Shown here: piece after piece, positions 1 to 11,389 of the stretch
Layout: each line of letters starts with the position of its first letter
Position numbering within the stretch: the stretch's first letter is position 1
Source of the DNA: Amblyomma americanum
Taxonomy: Eukaryota; Arthropoda; Arachnida; Ixodida; Ixodidae
Direction: 5' to 3'
DNA length: 64,000 nt
Assembly: GCF_052857255.1 (NCBI RefSeq)
Contig: NC_135505.1
Coordinates: 64,841,149 to 64,905,148 of the forward strand
Position numbers and translations under genes: made by a program
The notes under the pieces: generated by a model
What the model was told of the DNA's origin: nothing
The model's input: only the letters and a program-made list of their open reading frames with translations
Databases searched by the model: none

Positions 1-1657
1 CGGCGGAAGTACGAGCAGAGGCCGACGAAGCTGCGCACATCCGTAGACGACTGGGGAATAGGGAAGTCCTTGACGGCTTTAACTTTAACAGGATCCGGGC
101 GGACAAAAGAAGCGTCGACTAGATGTCCGAGAATGGTGAGTTGGCGGCGACCGAATTGACATTTCGACGAATTGAGCTGTAGCCCGGCTCGACGGAAGAC
201 AGAAAGAATGCTCGCCAGTCTTTCGAGGTGCGTGGTAAACGTGGGCGAAAAAACCACAACATCGTCGAGGTAACATAGACATGTGGACCATTTAAAGCCG
301 CGAAGCAAGGAGTCCATCATTCTTTCGAAGGTAGCTGGCGCATTACAGAGACCGAATGGCATAACTTTAAACTGATATAAGCCGTCCGGTGTGACGAATG
401 CCGTCTTTTCGCGGTCATTGACATCAACAGAGATTTGCCAATACCCGGACCGAAGGTGAATTGAAGAGAAAAATTTGGCTCCGTGAAGGCAGTCCAAAGC
501 ATCGTCTATTCTTGGGAGTGGATAGACGTCTTTTTTGTTATGTTGTTTAGGTGCCGGTAATCAACGCAAAAGCGCCAGCTGCCGTCCTTCTTTTTAACCA
601 GCACAACTGGTGAGGCCCAAGGGCTCGACGAGGGCTCTATGATGTCTTTACTGAGCATCTTGTCCACCTCTTGCTGTATGATGGTGCGTTCTGTACTGGA
701 CACTCTGTAGGGTCGTCTGTGAATAGGAGCTGCGTCACCGGTGTTGATGCGATGCGTGACCACAGATGTTCGAGCCAAAGGGCGGTCATCGAAGTCAAAG
801 ATGTCGCGAAAAGACGACAGAAGATACCGAAGGTCGTGAGCTTGCCCTGGTAAGAGGTCAGCAGCAATCATTTTTGCATATTCATCAGGTGGTGGGACGT
901 CAGAGTCGCGGCAGTTCGACGAGGGTGGGACGCTTCTCACCGCCGATACGACGCATTCGGCAGCAGGGCACAGCGTGGTGAGCGACATACCTTGTGGGAG
1001 CGGCTGAACGTAAGAGGCAAAGTTGAGAACCGGAAGGGACGCTTGATTTGCCGACATGGTGACAACTGTATGCGCAAGGGCAACACTGCGTGTAAAGGGC
1101 ACATCAGGAACCGGAGTAATGATGTAGTCACCATCGGGAACTGGCGGGACCGAGGAGAAACGGACATAAGTGGCGGCATCGGGGTCCAGGCGGACAAAGT
1201 CGGCGGTGCACAGTCGGTGAACAATTGGATCCGGCGGCTCTGAAGGAACAGGTAGAGCGAGTTGAACGATGCTTGTGGCGCAATCTATAAGGGCGGAATG
1301 GTCGGTGAGAAAGTCAAGGCCGAGAATGATGTCATGAGGGCAGTGTTCGAGGACAGTGAAGAGCACAGAAGTATGGCGGCCGGCTATTGAAACACGAGCA
1401 GTACACATTCCGACGACAATAGACATACCGCCATCTGCAACACGGACCACAGTTGAGGGGGCAGGAGTGAGCACTTTCCTTAGGCGACGGCGAAGACGAG
1501 CATTCATGACTGAGACGTGCGCTCCAGTGTCGATCAGAGCGGTAACAGGGACCCCGTCCACGTCGACGTTAAGGATGTTCCGATGAGCATGAAGAGTTAA
1601 AGGAGGGTTTTCTGGTCGGGTCGTCAGAGCAGCATCACCCCCAGACGCTGCAGCCAT
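1..1657 (-). pseudogene. Ty3/gypsy pol remnant (protease + reverse transcriptase)
   Basis: Minus-strand Pol of a Ty3/gypsy LTR retrotransposon, running off the left edge of the window. The first 383 codons (1657 to 506) hold a retropepsin with the active-site motif ALIDTGAHVS, then the start of the reverse transcriptase (SSPWASPVVLVKKKDGSWRF). At about 533-538 a run of six A (minus strand) appears one base short. The ORF ends 13 codons after LNNIT, while the rest of the reverse transcriptase continues in another frame down to position 1, including the YLDD motif at 261-272. In motif A the residue expected to be the catalytic Asp is His (FSSIHLRSGYW, codon 456-458). Frameshift plus catalytic substitution mean this copy is dead. 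RNase H and integrase lie outside the window. Confidence 0.9.
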
Positions 1658-2814
1658 CAGTTTTCCGACCGGGAGCGGGCATATGGGGCCGGCGACGAAG
1701 GGCGGCGAGGTCGGGGCGATGGAGATCGACGGCGCTGAGGTGACGACGAACGGTTGGTAAGCGGGGTCTGAGCGTTGTGGCCAGAAGAGGTCGTTTCCGA
1801 GGGCGAGGGAGAGCGGCGGGAATATGCAGAACCCGGCGGGTAGCGGCTGTAGGTCGAGGACGGACGGCTTCGGCAGTGTCGAGATATGTGGCCAACTCGG
1901 GAGCAGTTAAAGCAGATGGGCCTGTCATCAGGTGTTCTCCATTCATCTGGATTGCGGCTGCGTCGAGGGTAGTATGCACGTTCAGAACCGAGCTCCGGGG
2001 ACATGCGGCGAGCATATGGGGCACTAACTGAGCAAACAGGTTGAATCCCAAGATTGGCAAATTCTTTGCGAACGACAGCCTGTATAAGGGATACTGCTGG
2101 AGTACTGTCTGTTGCGGGTGGATGAAACGCAACGGGGGACATTGCCTCTACTTCTTGGCGCACAAGTCGTGTCAGGCTCTCAGATGTCGGCAGACGGCTC
2201 GGTGGAGTCGAGTCTACACAGGACGACGTCGCAGTCGTATTCGGCAACCGCGTGAACTGCGGAGAAATTCGGCGGCTCTTCGCTTGTTCGAACCGGCGGC
2301 ATTCCTTGATGATTGCGTCAACCGTTCCGCAATCCTTGTATACAAGAAGGTTAAAGGCGTCATCTGCGATGCCTTTGAGCACGTGACCTACTTTGTCGCA
2401 CTCTGACATAGTGGCGTCGACTTTCATGCAGAGAGCTAATATGTCCTGAATGTATGATACATAGGACTCTGTGGACGTTTGTGCACGGCATGCGAGCTCC
2501 TTCTTCGCAGCGAGCTGACGCCCGAATGGCTTACCAAACAGGTCACAAAGCTTGCGCTTGCAGAGATCTCAGCTGGTGAGTTCATACTCGTGGGTCTCGA
2601 ACCATACCCTGGCAGTGCCCGTCAGGTAGAAGATGACGTTGGCAACCTTTAGGGTCGGGTCCCACCTGTTGTGTGTGCTCACGGGCTCGTAGATTGCGAG
2701 CCAGTCCTCCACGTCGACGCCATCCGTTCCGTTGAAGGTCCCAGGATCTCTCGGATGGGCAATGATGAACGCCGGGTTGGCGGACGCCGACGGAGCGGCC
2801 CCTTCGCTGGTCAT
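1657..2814 (-). pseudogene. Ty3/gypsy gag remnant, one nonsense codon
   Basis: Gag of the same element: 386 codons from the ATG at 2814 to the TGA at 1657-1659. The N-terminal half carries capsid-like features (DPGTFNGTDGVDVEDWLAIY, then a WF-containing segment). The C-terminal half has one CCHC zinc knuckle, CFNCSRVGHISRHC, followed by an Arg/Ser/Pro-rich basic tail. A single in-frame TGA at 2569-2571 interrupts it where a Trp (TGG) is expected; the frame is otherwise open on both sides. The gag stop overlaps the pol ATG by one base (TGATG), an arrangement suggesting termination-reinitiation rather than a slippery frameshift. I chose the 2814 start because the upstream ATG at 2979 lies inside the LTR. 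Confidence 0.88.
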
Positions 2815-2870
2815 GGTTGAAGAGCCGGCGAGCTGACGACCGCTGCGAAGTTCCGTGCTTGCTGTGGCTG

Positions 2871-2888
2871 TACCCAGCACCTCCACCA
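2871..2888 (-). other. Putative primer-binding site
   Basis: Read on the minus strand, TGGTGGAGGTGCTGGGTA begins five bases after the LTR end (ACA at 2895-2893). It starts with TGG, as expected for pairing with a tRNA 3' CCA end. The tRNA identity cannot be assigned from sequence alone. Confidence 0.6.
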
Positions 2889-2892
2889 ATAA

Positions 2893-3189
<297 letters not shown>

Positions 3190-4195
3190 AGTGGTCTGTT
3201 ATTTGCGTGGCCGGTAACGACTGGCAACGGGCCGCCGGTAGAGCACGAAAGCAAATTGCTTGCCTAAGGGGCGGCCCCTCCGTGTTTTGCGTCGTTGCCT
3301 CTGCTAGATCACCGTCGCTCCGCCATGATGGTGGCTGCGGTCTTTGCCTTGCGGCACTTTCGGGACAGGTGGTCACTGTGGCTGCAGTTGAAGCGCGCCC
3401 GTGCTGGTCCGTATATTTGCTGGAAAGGTCGTGAGTACTCTTGCCATCTGTTGTTCCAGGAGCGTTATGCGTCTCGCTGACGCGCCTTGTTTGTCCTCGT
3501 CTCAACGAAGGTTCATCCTTGGCGTCGCTGGTGTGCGGGGTTATTATGCGGCGTCGGGAGTAAAGTTGAGCCGCGCGGTCAGTCAGCTCTGTTACCGTGG
3601 TGCAACACTGAGCCGCAAGTGGATTCGCCCAGGTGTCGGCGTCTATACCACTCAGGATGAGGGAGTTCCTTTCCTCTGCAGCCAGTGGGTACGGCGCCTT
3701 GTCAAGTACTGTGTTTTTTGGGTACATGTACTCTACGATGGACTGGGAGGCTTGAATGCGTCGGTTGGACTGGAGGTCGAGAAAATCTTGCATCGAGAGC
3801 TTTCATTTGACACGGGAGGCGAGGGCTTCTTTCTACTCGTGTCAAGTGTCGCAACTCGTTCCGTAGGAGCCGTTCCAGTTCTTTGCGGCTCCTGTCAAAC
3901 GTGTCGCTGCGCTGGACAGCGTTAATGACTCTGTACAGTGTGCCAGTGCCGCGATGCTGTCAACCTGGGTGATCCAGCCGTGCACACTCTGCTGCGGAGT
4001 TCCGTCATAAAGCGGTATGGCGGACGATGTGTCGGTCGTTGAGTATATCCGCACCGGTGCCGTGGCCGCGGGAGTCCTCTTCAACGCAGTGTCTAGCTGC
4101 GCCTGTGTGTTGGCGATCATTGCCAGGATTGCTGCTATGTTCGGTGTCCCGTCACTGGTGGCGCAAGGCGGCGGTATACGGGCACTCCCGTTCAC
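3190..4195 (-). pseudogene. Second retroelement gag remnant, several lesions
   Basis: Minus-strand gag-like protein of a different retroelement. From the ATG at 4195 it reads through IPLYDGTPQQSVHGWITQVD and a region ending GAAKNWNGSYGTSCDT, then meets three in-frame stops within 42 bases (3842-3844, 3833-3835, 3803-3805). It continues in the same frame as MQDFLDLQSNRRIQ and YPLAAEERNSLILSGIDADTW. A zinc knuckle lies near 3355-3400 but in another frame, and its first Cys is Arg ([14 protein letters not shown]). Two of the stops fit TGG Trp codons changed by one G-to-A. The family is not identified; it is more similar in layout to gag than to any host protein. Confidence 0.75.
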
Positions 4196-6148
4196 CCTCG
4201 TGTCGTAGCGTGCTTGGTTGTCACTTGCCGTTGGCGATCATTCCGTCGTTCCAGCTCTCGTGGCGTCAGCAAGGACTACAAATTGTGTTGGGCTTCGTCC
4301 GGAACTAGGGACGTTTTCTGTCGGCGTTGGTACAACTGGGCTGACGTCTTATTTAAGCTGTTCTACGGGGCCTGAGGGAATACAAGTGATGTGAATCTTT
4401 CATTAGCATCGGTGCTCTAGGCGCGAGGCCATTGAGATTGTTAAGGAAAGCACATATAGATGCTTTAGTGTGGCAGCGCTGCACACTACGCTCGTGGATT
4501 GTAACCTGTCTAAAAAAAAAGCAGCGACGATAGAGAAGGCCATGGCAAACATCTAGAACGTTTGGTGAAATCTGTCATTGCATGCATTATCTCTAGTCAT
4601 TCTTTCACAGATTTCTCATTAATGCAAACCCAATACCTCTCATGTGTCTTGTATTTATCCTGCTGCAGCTCCCTCTAGGAGTGTGCATAAGTCTCCTGTT
4701 TCTACGGCGCAAACCTAAAAAGAGCGTCCGTCAACTTATGCCTCAGTCTTCACACAAAGTGCACCAGTTGAGTGTATCGTTATGGTGGGGCATGATGCAC
4801 GAGCCCATAAACGTAACCGATTTTCCTTGTGCGATCCTGTACTGTATATTCCGTAGTCTGAAAAAAAAGGAAACGTAATGTGGAAACGTTAAGCGCAGTA
4901 TTTTGAAAGAGACAGTTGGTGCTGCAGCTCTTTCCGCAGAATGGCGTCCCTGAGAATGTTACAGTTGAACTGCCATTCAATTGAATCCTCTTTCACTAAG
5001 CCAACCTGCCTTTATAATTGGATTTTAACACGCGTGATAGCGCTTCAAGAAACAAGGCTATTGAAAGAAATGAATTTTTCATATGAAAAATTTCCGAATT
5101 TATGGGATTGACGCTCCACTGAGAGCAGGTGGCTTACTCTTTCTAGTCTTGTCCAAATTTTTTCATGTGTTTGTGTTTAATGTGAATGTCCAAAAAGAAA
5201 TTCAATTTTGGTTTTTGTACACCAAGATTTCATGTGGTAACAATTTCTGATACTTATTTCAAATCTGCAGCTCATGACACGAGGCCTCTAGATTTTTTAA
5301 TCTCTGTCAGCTGATGTTTGTGTTGCCGATCGCAGATTTCAATTCTCACCCGTTCACTTGCGCATTTCGAAGAGATCAGTACGGCTTTCGTTCACGGTAC
5401 AGAGCTTGTGAAAACAACCTCACCTCAATGAACACGGGTTCTCTAACTTTTCTGCGCAGCCAAATGTGTTGATTGAAATTTAATTTCTCCACCGCAGCAG
5501 TAAGTTTCCTGCTGGACGCGTGTTGTTTGCGTTACAAATAGAGACCACTTTCAGAGCAGTTTGTAAATTGCGTGCCTGATTACCTTGAGCAGCGAGAGAA
5601 ATTTTATATTGCGGGCTGGTAAGGGAACCTCTTGGAAACACTGCTGGAACGCGGTATGAACAAGAAATTATAGGCGTCGAAAGGCAATCTGCAAGAAGGT
5701 AATCCAGAACCAACGTCCCCGCAACTGAATCGATTACAAATTTATCGCAGCTATTTTTAATCAGACAATCTCTCGTGCAAAGAAAGAATATGGTGTAAAG
5801 CGTCTGTGATTCGTCATCAGGAAACAGACAAGCACTGTTTCCTTTCCTGAGTCTAGGGAAAGGCTTCTGCAGGTTAATAACATTCCCTCATATGCATTGA
5901 CTCTTAGACAACTTGCAAAGTCATCGCAAGAAATTAGTAGAGGCCTGAAGCATCACCTTTCCGCAGATCTTTTCTGCTCCCAAAAGTGGATAATCACTTC
6001 GACGGCTTCTTCAGTGCCTCTTAAAAATTTCTGCAGAACACCTTCTGCTGCTCCTGGCCTTCAGTCTGCCACCTGTGCAAAGATTAAAAATTTTTTAGAT
6101 GAATCTCCCAATGATTCATTGATGCATCTAAATTGTTCTATTAGAGCA
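4196..6148. other. No gene recognised
   Basis: AT-rich DNA with frequent stops in all frames and no domain, tRNA-like box or repeat that I can name. The first 150 bp may be more 5' sequence of the neighbouring gag element. Confidence 0.5.
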
Positions 6149-6376
6149 GCCGCCGTGGTTGCTCAGTGGTTATAGTGCTCGCCTACTGACCCAAGAGACG
6201 CGGTTTAAATACAAGCCGCCAGGCTCCCATTTGTACTGAGCCGAACCGTTACAGGCCTGTGCACTGTATGATGTCGTTTCACGTTAAAGATCCCCAGCTG
6301 GTCTAACTTATATAGAGCCCTGCACTACGCCTTCCCTCATATCCTGAGTATCCTTTGGACGTTAAACGCATAAAAC
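6149..6376 (+). mobile_element. Ruka-like SINE, degenerate
   Basis: tRNA-like head with A box GCTCAGTGG, followed by the body motif GTTAAAGATCCCCAG near 6285. The B box is degraded (GGTTTAAATAC). The order head, body, truncated tail gives plus orientation. It is more diverged than most copies in the window. Confidence 0.75.
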
Positions 6377-7014
6377 ATTATACCATCTATTAGAACTTAT
6401 GTGGTTCACAATGTTTTGTATCTTGAGATCCAGGTGCCATCTCTTATAGCTATGTTCGCCTCTGATAAACCGAACGTTCATAGAGTTAGGCGATTCGTAG
6501 CTGGATATGTCCCAGTCCACTTTCTTTGGTCAACGAGTGGTTTTACGTTCCCCGGATCTGTATTGTTGAATCCTTGTCGAAGCCAGTAAATATACGAATA
6601 TTTGATATTGTTCGGTGCGGTCCGTCAGCTCACTTGTGGTCATCACCTATGATGATATCTATCCTCGAAAAGCAAGTTTATGTCTTTCCCTTTCTTAAAA
6701 GAATTCTGAGAGCACTTCAGTCTGCTTACGTTGTGGAATACGAAAGCTGTGTTTTGAGGAAAGGAAAGGTTTTTGAGGATAGCAGAGAGCCCAATAGCTC
6801 TCAAACCTCGACATCTCGGTGGACACCTAAACATCTCCTTAAAGCCTGCAACTTAAGGTTCATATGTCGTCTGTCATCTTTCCGAAGCTAGCCTCCATCA
6901 TCACATCTCGATATCTCGTTGGACACCTCAACCGCACCTTAAGGAAAAATATACATTCGAAAAGGGTGCAATTGAAGGTGAATATGTCATTGCAACAAAC
7001 CCCTGTCTCAAGCT
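6377..7014. other. Short SINE-tail fragments, no gene
   Basis: Two short stretches (about 6790-6845 and 6900-6945) resemble the minus-orientation end of the Ruka-like SINE (CATCTCG..GGACACCT). Nothing else is recognisable. Confidence 0.4.
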
Positions 7015-7262
7015 AGCCTCCAAATTGTCTAAAAGAAGTAAGCTGTAAGCAGAAATGCTTTACACCACCGAAATGCTCTACGATTAATGGTTGCTAAAAG
7101 GATTGGTGAATGTATTCTGGAATTCTGCCACAACATTCGCGTCAAGCCGTGATAATATCACTGGGATTTTGTCTGCACCTGCTATATCTGTTGCTCAAAC
7201 CAGCGTCGTCGCTTCGGCAGACGCGGTTTTACCCTCCGGGTCTCTGTTTCCATCATTCCTCC
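7015..7262 (+). repeat. Unnamed interspersed repeat, copy 1
   Basis: Aligns by eye, with many substitutions and small gaps, to 10354-10608. Shared landmarks are AAGCTAGCCT at the left, TTGGTGAATTTATTC-like sequence in the middle, and GCGCGGTTTT then CTGTTTCCATCATTC-like sequence at the right. No coding or tRNA-like signal. Confidence 0.65.
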
Positions 7263-7454
7263 TAACTCCTGTCGTACACGTGGTGGTGACTGTTTTTGAA
7301 GCGAGAGCTACAATGGGCTACCAGTGGAGCATTTCGCAGTGAGCCAGGGTAGACAGTTGTTCGCATGGGCCGTTATCATGGCAACCGGAGAGGAGCCGCA
7401 GGTGCTGCTTTCGGAGGTACGGCCGCGCGCACGCTCCATCGAAGGAGCCGTGCG

Positions 7455-7645
7455 TGACGTCAGATGGATGAGCACTTGTGCGCATGCGCCAATACCATTG
7501 TAGCCAGATAGACCCCACAGTGTAGGCGAGCTCGGTCGGGCGCTGTTCCTGTCAGCGTCTGTGCCCGTGCGCTCCCGTTTGCGTTCTTGATCGTAATTTA
7601 ACGCAGCCCACAGCCTTCAGCGATGTCCAGAAACAACAGGTACGT
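7455..7645 (+). promoter_or_regulatory. Possible promoter and first coding exon
   Basis: A perfect palindromic cAMP-response element (TGACGTCA, 7455-7462) lies in a locally GC-rich stretch. Downstream an ATG at 7623 opens a short reading frame (M-S-R-N-N) that runs into a consensus splice donor, CAG/GTACGT, at 7639/7640. This is how a real 5' exon would look, but no second exon can be found downstream, where only transposon remnants follow. It may be a host gene with a distant second exon, a transposon promoter, or chance. Confidence 0.3.
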
Positions 7646-7714
7646 ATATTTTTTTTATTTAGCACACTTGCCATAAAGGCATAATTCGCATTCGCTGTGT
7701 ACTTATGCTAATAC

Positions 7715-7866
7715 CTGCCGTAATGTCTCAGTGCTTATGGTGTTCGACTGCTGAGCGGAAAGACCCGGGTTCGATACCGGCCGCGGCGTCGAATTTCGAT
7801 GAAGGCCTAATTCCGGAGGCCCATGTAGTCTCCGATGTCAGTGCACATTAATGAACCACAGGGTGT
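7715..7866 (+). mobile_element. tRNA-derived SINE, variant body
   Basis: Head with a degenerate A box (GTCTCAGTGC) and good B box GGTTCGATACC. The body differs from the common copies, with TTCCGGAGGCCCATGTAG before GATGTCAGTGCACATTAA. It is 3' truncated and looks like a related subfamily. Confidence 0.7.
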
Positions 7867-8306
7867 CAAAAAATTCATGGGGGCACTTTTTTCACCTAAA
7901 GTGCGGTGAGGCGAAAGCCTATTGCGCGGTTTTCCTGCTTGTGTCGGTGTCGTTTATTAGCGCGCGCACGCTTGGTTGCTGGAGACACATGAGAGCGTTT
8001 AGGCAGCATCCTACCTAATCGGCGTTCAGGATGCATTTCGCAAAATTGCCTGGGGAGCGCTGCTCTCAAACGATGGTGGCGCCACTCAGTGACGCCACAC
8101 GCGTGCGAATTAGACTGAGGCGCAAGGGCATTAATCTCTTTACATGGAGGAATGCAAAAGCTTTTGTTTTGAAGAGAGGAAAAGAATCAGTAGCTGTCCG
8201 ATCTCGACATCTCGGAAGACATCTCAACCCCACCTTAAGGCATGCAACTGAAAGTGCACATGTCATGGATTCACTTACCTCGAAACACAACTGAGTTTTT
8301 CAGGCA
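7867..8306. other. No gene; SINE-tail fragment at 8195-8245
   Basis: Only the short stretch ATCTCGACATCTCGGAAGAC and CTCAACCCCACC-like sequence is recognisable, as minus-orientation SINE tail. The rest shows nothing. Confidence 0.4.
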
Positions 8307-10335
8307 CTATGTTTGGTTTCCGACCACAGAAATGCGCACAAGACGTCCTTCTACAACTCCATCATGACAGAATAGCTACCTCATTATCACAATATAGTCC
8401 TTGCCTTGGATTTAAAAGCAGCACTTTATAATGTGAAACATGAAGTAATACTCAACCGCTTCCAAGATACCAACGGTTGTCAGAATACATACCGCTAAAT
8501 CTGGCACTTTTTCACGGGTGGACAGGCCTACACTCGAATTTAAGACAAGAAAGATGGATCCCGTACCATTGGATCCCGGGGTACACCGCAGGGCGCGGTT
8601 TCATCTCCCCTCCTCTTCAACCTCGCAATGAAAGACTTTCCTGCAAAATTAAGCTTGATGCCCGGCATTCGATAAGCACTTTATGCGGATGATGTATATA
8701 TCGGGGCTATACAAGGCAATCTCGGACACGCAGAGACCTGCCTACAACAGGCAGTGGAGGCAGTGGACACTTACGCTACATACTGTGGTCTCCAGTGTGC
8801 TCCCACCAAAATCATATTTTGTCCACATTCGACCCTTTCCTCGGGAAGACACTTCAATTCAACTCACACTGTCTTCGGGTTCGATTAGAGGGACCAAGGA
8901 TATCCGCATCCTCCATCTCTTTATTCACCAACAGCGCAGACCGGACACAACAGTCGCACAACTCCGCATGTTTGGTAATCAGGTGGCCCGTATGGTCCGC
9001 CGAGTCTCCAATAAGCGTGGGAGATTACGAAGCAAAGATGCCCTGCGGCTGGCACCTGCCTTTGTAACGAGTAGATTTTTCTACTCAACACCCTACCTTA
9101 ACATGCGCAAACACGACGAGGACCAACTCGAGGTCATGGACAGCAAAGTCATCAAACGGGCTCTTGACCTTCCCATTACCTCATCCAATCAGAGTTTGTT
9201 GGACCTGGGGGTGCTGAAACCCCTATAGGGAACTCCGAGACGCCCATCTGCTGAGCTAATATACGCGTCTATCACAAACGCCATCCGGTCGCAGCGTTCT
9301 TGACCGACTCCACATCCAACATATCATCACCTTTGAGGAACGGGTACGAGCGCCAGAACCTTGGAGACGCGCCTTCAGGGTCCGACCCATTCCCCGCTAC
9401 ATGTCACACTCTGACAACAATGGCCGTCGCCAGGCGCGTGCGGAAGCACTGGAGCGACATTATGGTCGACAACGGCACGTGTACTATCTGCTCATCGTTG
9501 GTCCCCACAACGTGGGGTGTTTGTCCTCAGCAGTGGTCCTTAACAGCACCACAGTGGCAAGAATCAATTTCCGCGTCTACAGCAGAACACTCGCCGAGGA
9601 AGTCGAGATTGCGCTCGTAGTCTCCCTTCAACGAGTGAAACATCATTACCGACTCGGAGGGGGCCTGTCGGAACTATGAGTTGGGCTGGATACCTCCTCT
9701 CGCATGGCGCATCCTACAGATTTGCTGTCGGCACAGCGACCCTCCAAACTGTAACCTCATCTGGGCTCCCGGCCACCAGGGACTCCAGAGCAATGAGTTA
9801 GCTGACCAGGCGGCCCGCGCGCTCTCTCTCCGGGCACTCACACGTGCTCAGGAAGTCTACACCGAGCCTACGCAATCATTAAATAATTACTTTCAAAGAC
9901 ATCACTACATATTATAAGGAACGTCATCGTCGCTTTCCGGAAAAATGTAAGTGTTTCGGGAGAGCACTCTAACGGCTTCTTCTAAAATTTTTTATAAATA
10001 GAATGCTGTGACCGGCAGTATTGAAACACTTTCATTCAGAATTTGATGGTGGCTGGAGGCTGTGCGGAGCGACGTTCTCGGATGATTTCCATATGGCCTC
10101 GGCCTGCCCTTCCGATCCCCACCCTTCCCTATTCTTCGTCTCCCACCCTTCTAAGGAGGGCTGGGAGGCGGCGCTGCTCAGCTGCCATAACTTGCAGCCC
10201 CAACGGACCTTGGTCCCCAGGGCGCGAGCGGCGCTAGACGCCATTGGAGCTCCGGAATAGGAGCTCCAGTCAGATTTGAGGACCTGGTCTATAGGGTCCT
10301 TGTACATAATAATGGTTTACCACCACCATCACCAT
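8307..10335 (+). pseudogene. I-type LINE remnant: RT, RNase H, 3' end
   Basis: Degraded second ORF of a non-LTR retrotransposon. Near 8310-8470 the palm start resembles GFRP..AQDVLLQLHHD. Near 8570-8700 come GTPQGA-like sequence and the YADDV motif (split by a frameshift). The connection domain is open at 8683-9228 and ends in a CxLPIT-like segment. From 9450 to 9915 an RNase H follows, with VYSRTLAEEVEIAL and WAPGHQGLQSNELADQAARA. The C-terminus at 10040-10258 reads PSKEGWEAALLSCHNLQPQR, and the element ends in an ACCACCATCACCATT-type tail. Presence of RNase H points to the I group of LINEs. Multiple frameshifts and stops show it is dead; the 5' half is missing. Confidence 0.8.
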
Positions 10336-10353
10336 TGATCCGAACCACTGTCG

Positions 10354-10608
10354 CAAGCTAGCCTATAACTTGACTAAAACGTGTAAGCTACATGCAAAAA
10401 GAAATCCTAAGACACCACTCAGACCTCAGTACGACGAACAATTGCTCAAGATTTTGGTGAATTTATTCAGCAATAGTGCCACCACATTGAGGTCAACCTT
10501 TAAAGACGTCGCTGCGATTTCATCTGCGCTTCCATATTTGTTGCCGAAGCCAGCGTCAGCGCTTCGTCGGGCGCGGTTTTGCGCCACGCCTCTGCTTCCA
10601 TCATTCAA
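10354..10608 (+). repeat. Unnamed interspersed repeat, copy 2
   Basis: Diverged direct partner of 7015-7262, starting at CAAGCTAGCC and ending at CTTCCATCATTC. It lies just 3' of the LINE tail. Confidence 0.65.
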
Positions 10609-11389
10609 CTTATACAGATTTTTTCCCTATCGAGTTAATTTAGTCATTGGTGTGACATAACTTGGAACCGGACATGACCTAAGTCCGGACAAAGTCATTG
10701 CCGCAAGTATAAGCCATTAAAAGCTTTCACCTTAAAATTCCGGAATCCTTCTCTACGGCGTCCCTCACTGCCTGAGTTGCGTTGGGAAGTTAAAGCCCAT
10801 AAACCTACACACCTTATTCTAGAAGAAAAACATGTAAGGTGTTTTCATGAAGGAACTGGAGAAGACTCCTGTCTTATTTTTCGGTTATCGACTAGGACAA
10901 ATCCTCCTCCTTTGTCACCGTTAGTCCTACTCTGTTTAAATTTCCAGTCACGTGCTTAAATTTCTTCTCCATGCACAAGTGCACAGCAAGTAGCGAACAG
11001 CCCAACCTGGAGCTGTTGTAGAACACCTTGGGCAAGTTGAGGGCCCTAAGTCTTCAGAGCGCCATGGGCACGTCACCGACGGGGTAAGTGGCCGCCCCAT
11101 CCCTGATCCTTCTAACGGATACCTCACTCAATCGCATTAGGTTATGGGGAGGGGCAAAGCGCACGGGGGAGTGCGGGCATATGTACTTTTTCTTAAGGAG
11201 GACGCTAAAATGGGGAGAGTGAAGCGGGCATCAAAAAGGAGCCCGGGGGTGCATTAGTGTTTGGAGCTTGGTGTGTAAATTTATCTTTTCTATACTTGTA
11301 TCCATTGAATCTGGATGCGTATCTGTGCTTTTTTAGTGCATGGATCTCCTGAGCGACACGTAGCGACTTTGAGTTTGAGTTATAGTGAG
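10609..11389. other. No gene recognised
   Basis: Mixed composition with stops in all frames. No tRNA, SINE box or transposon domain seen. Confidence 0.45.
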
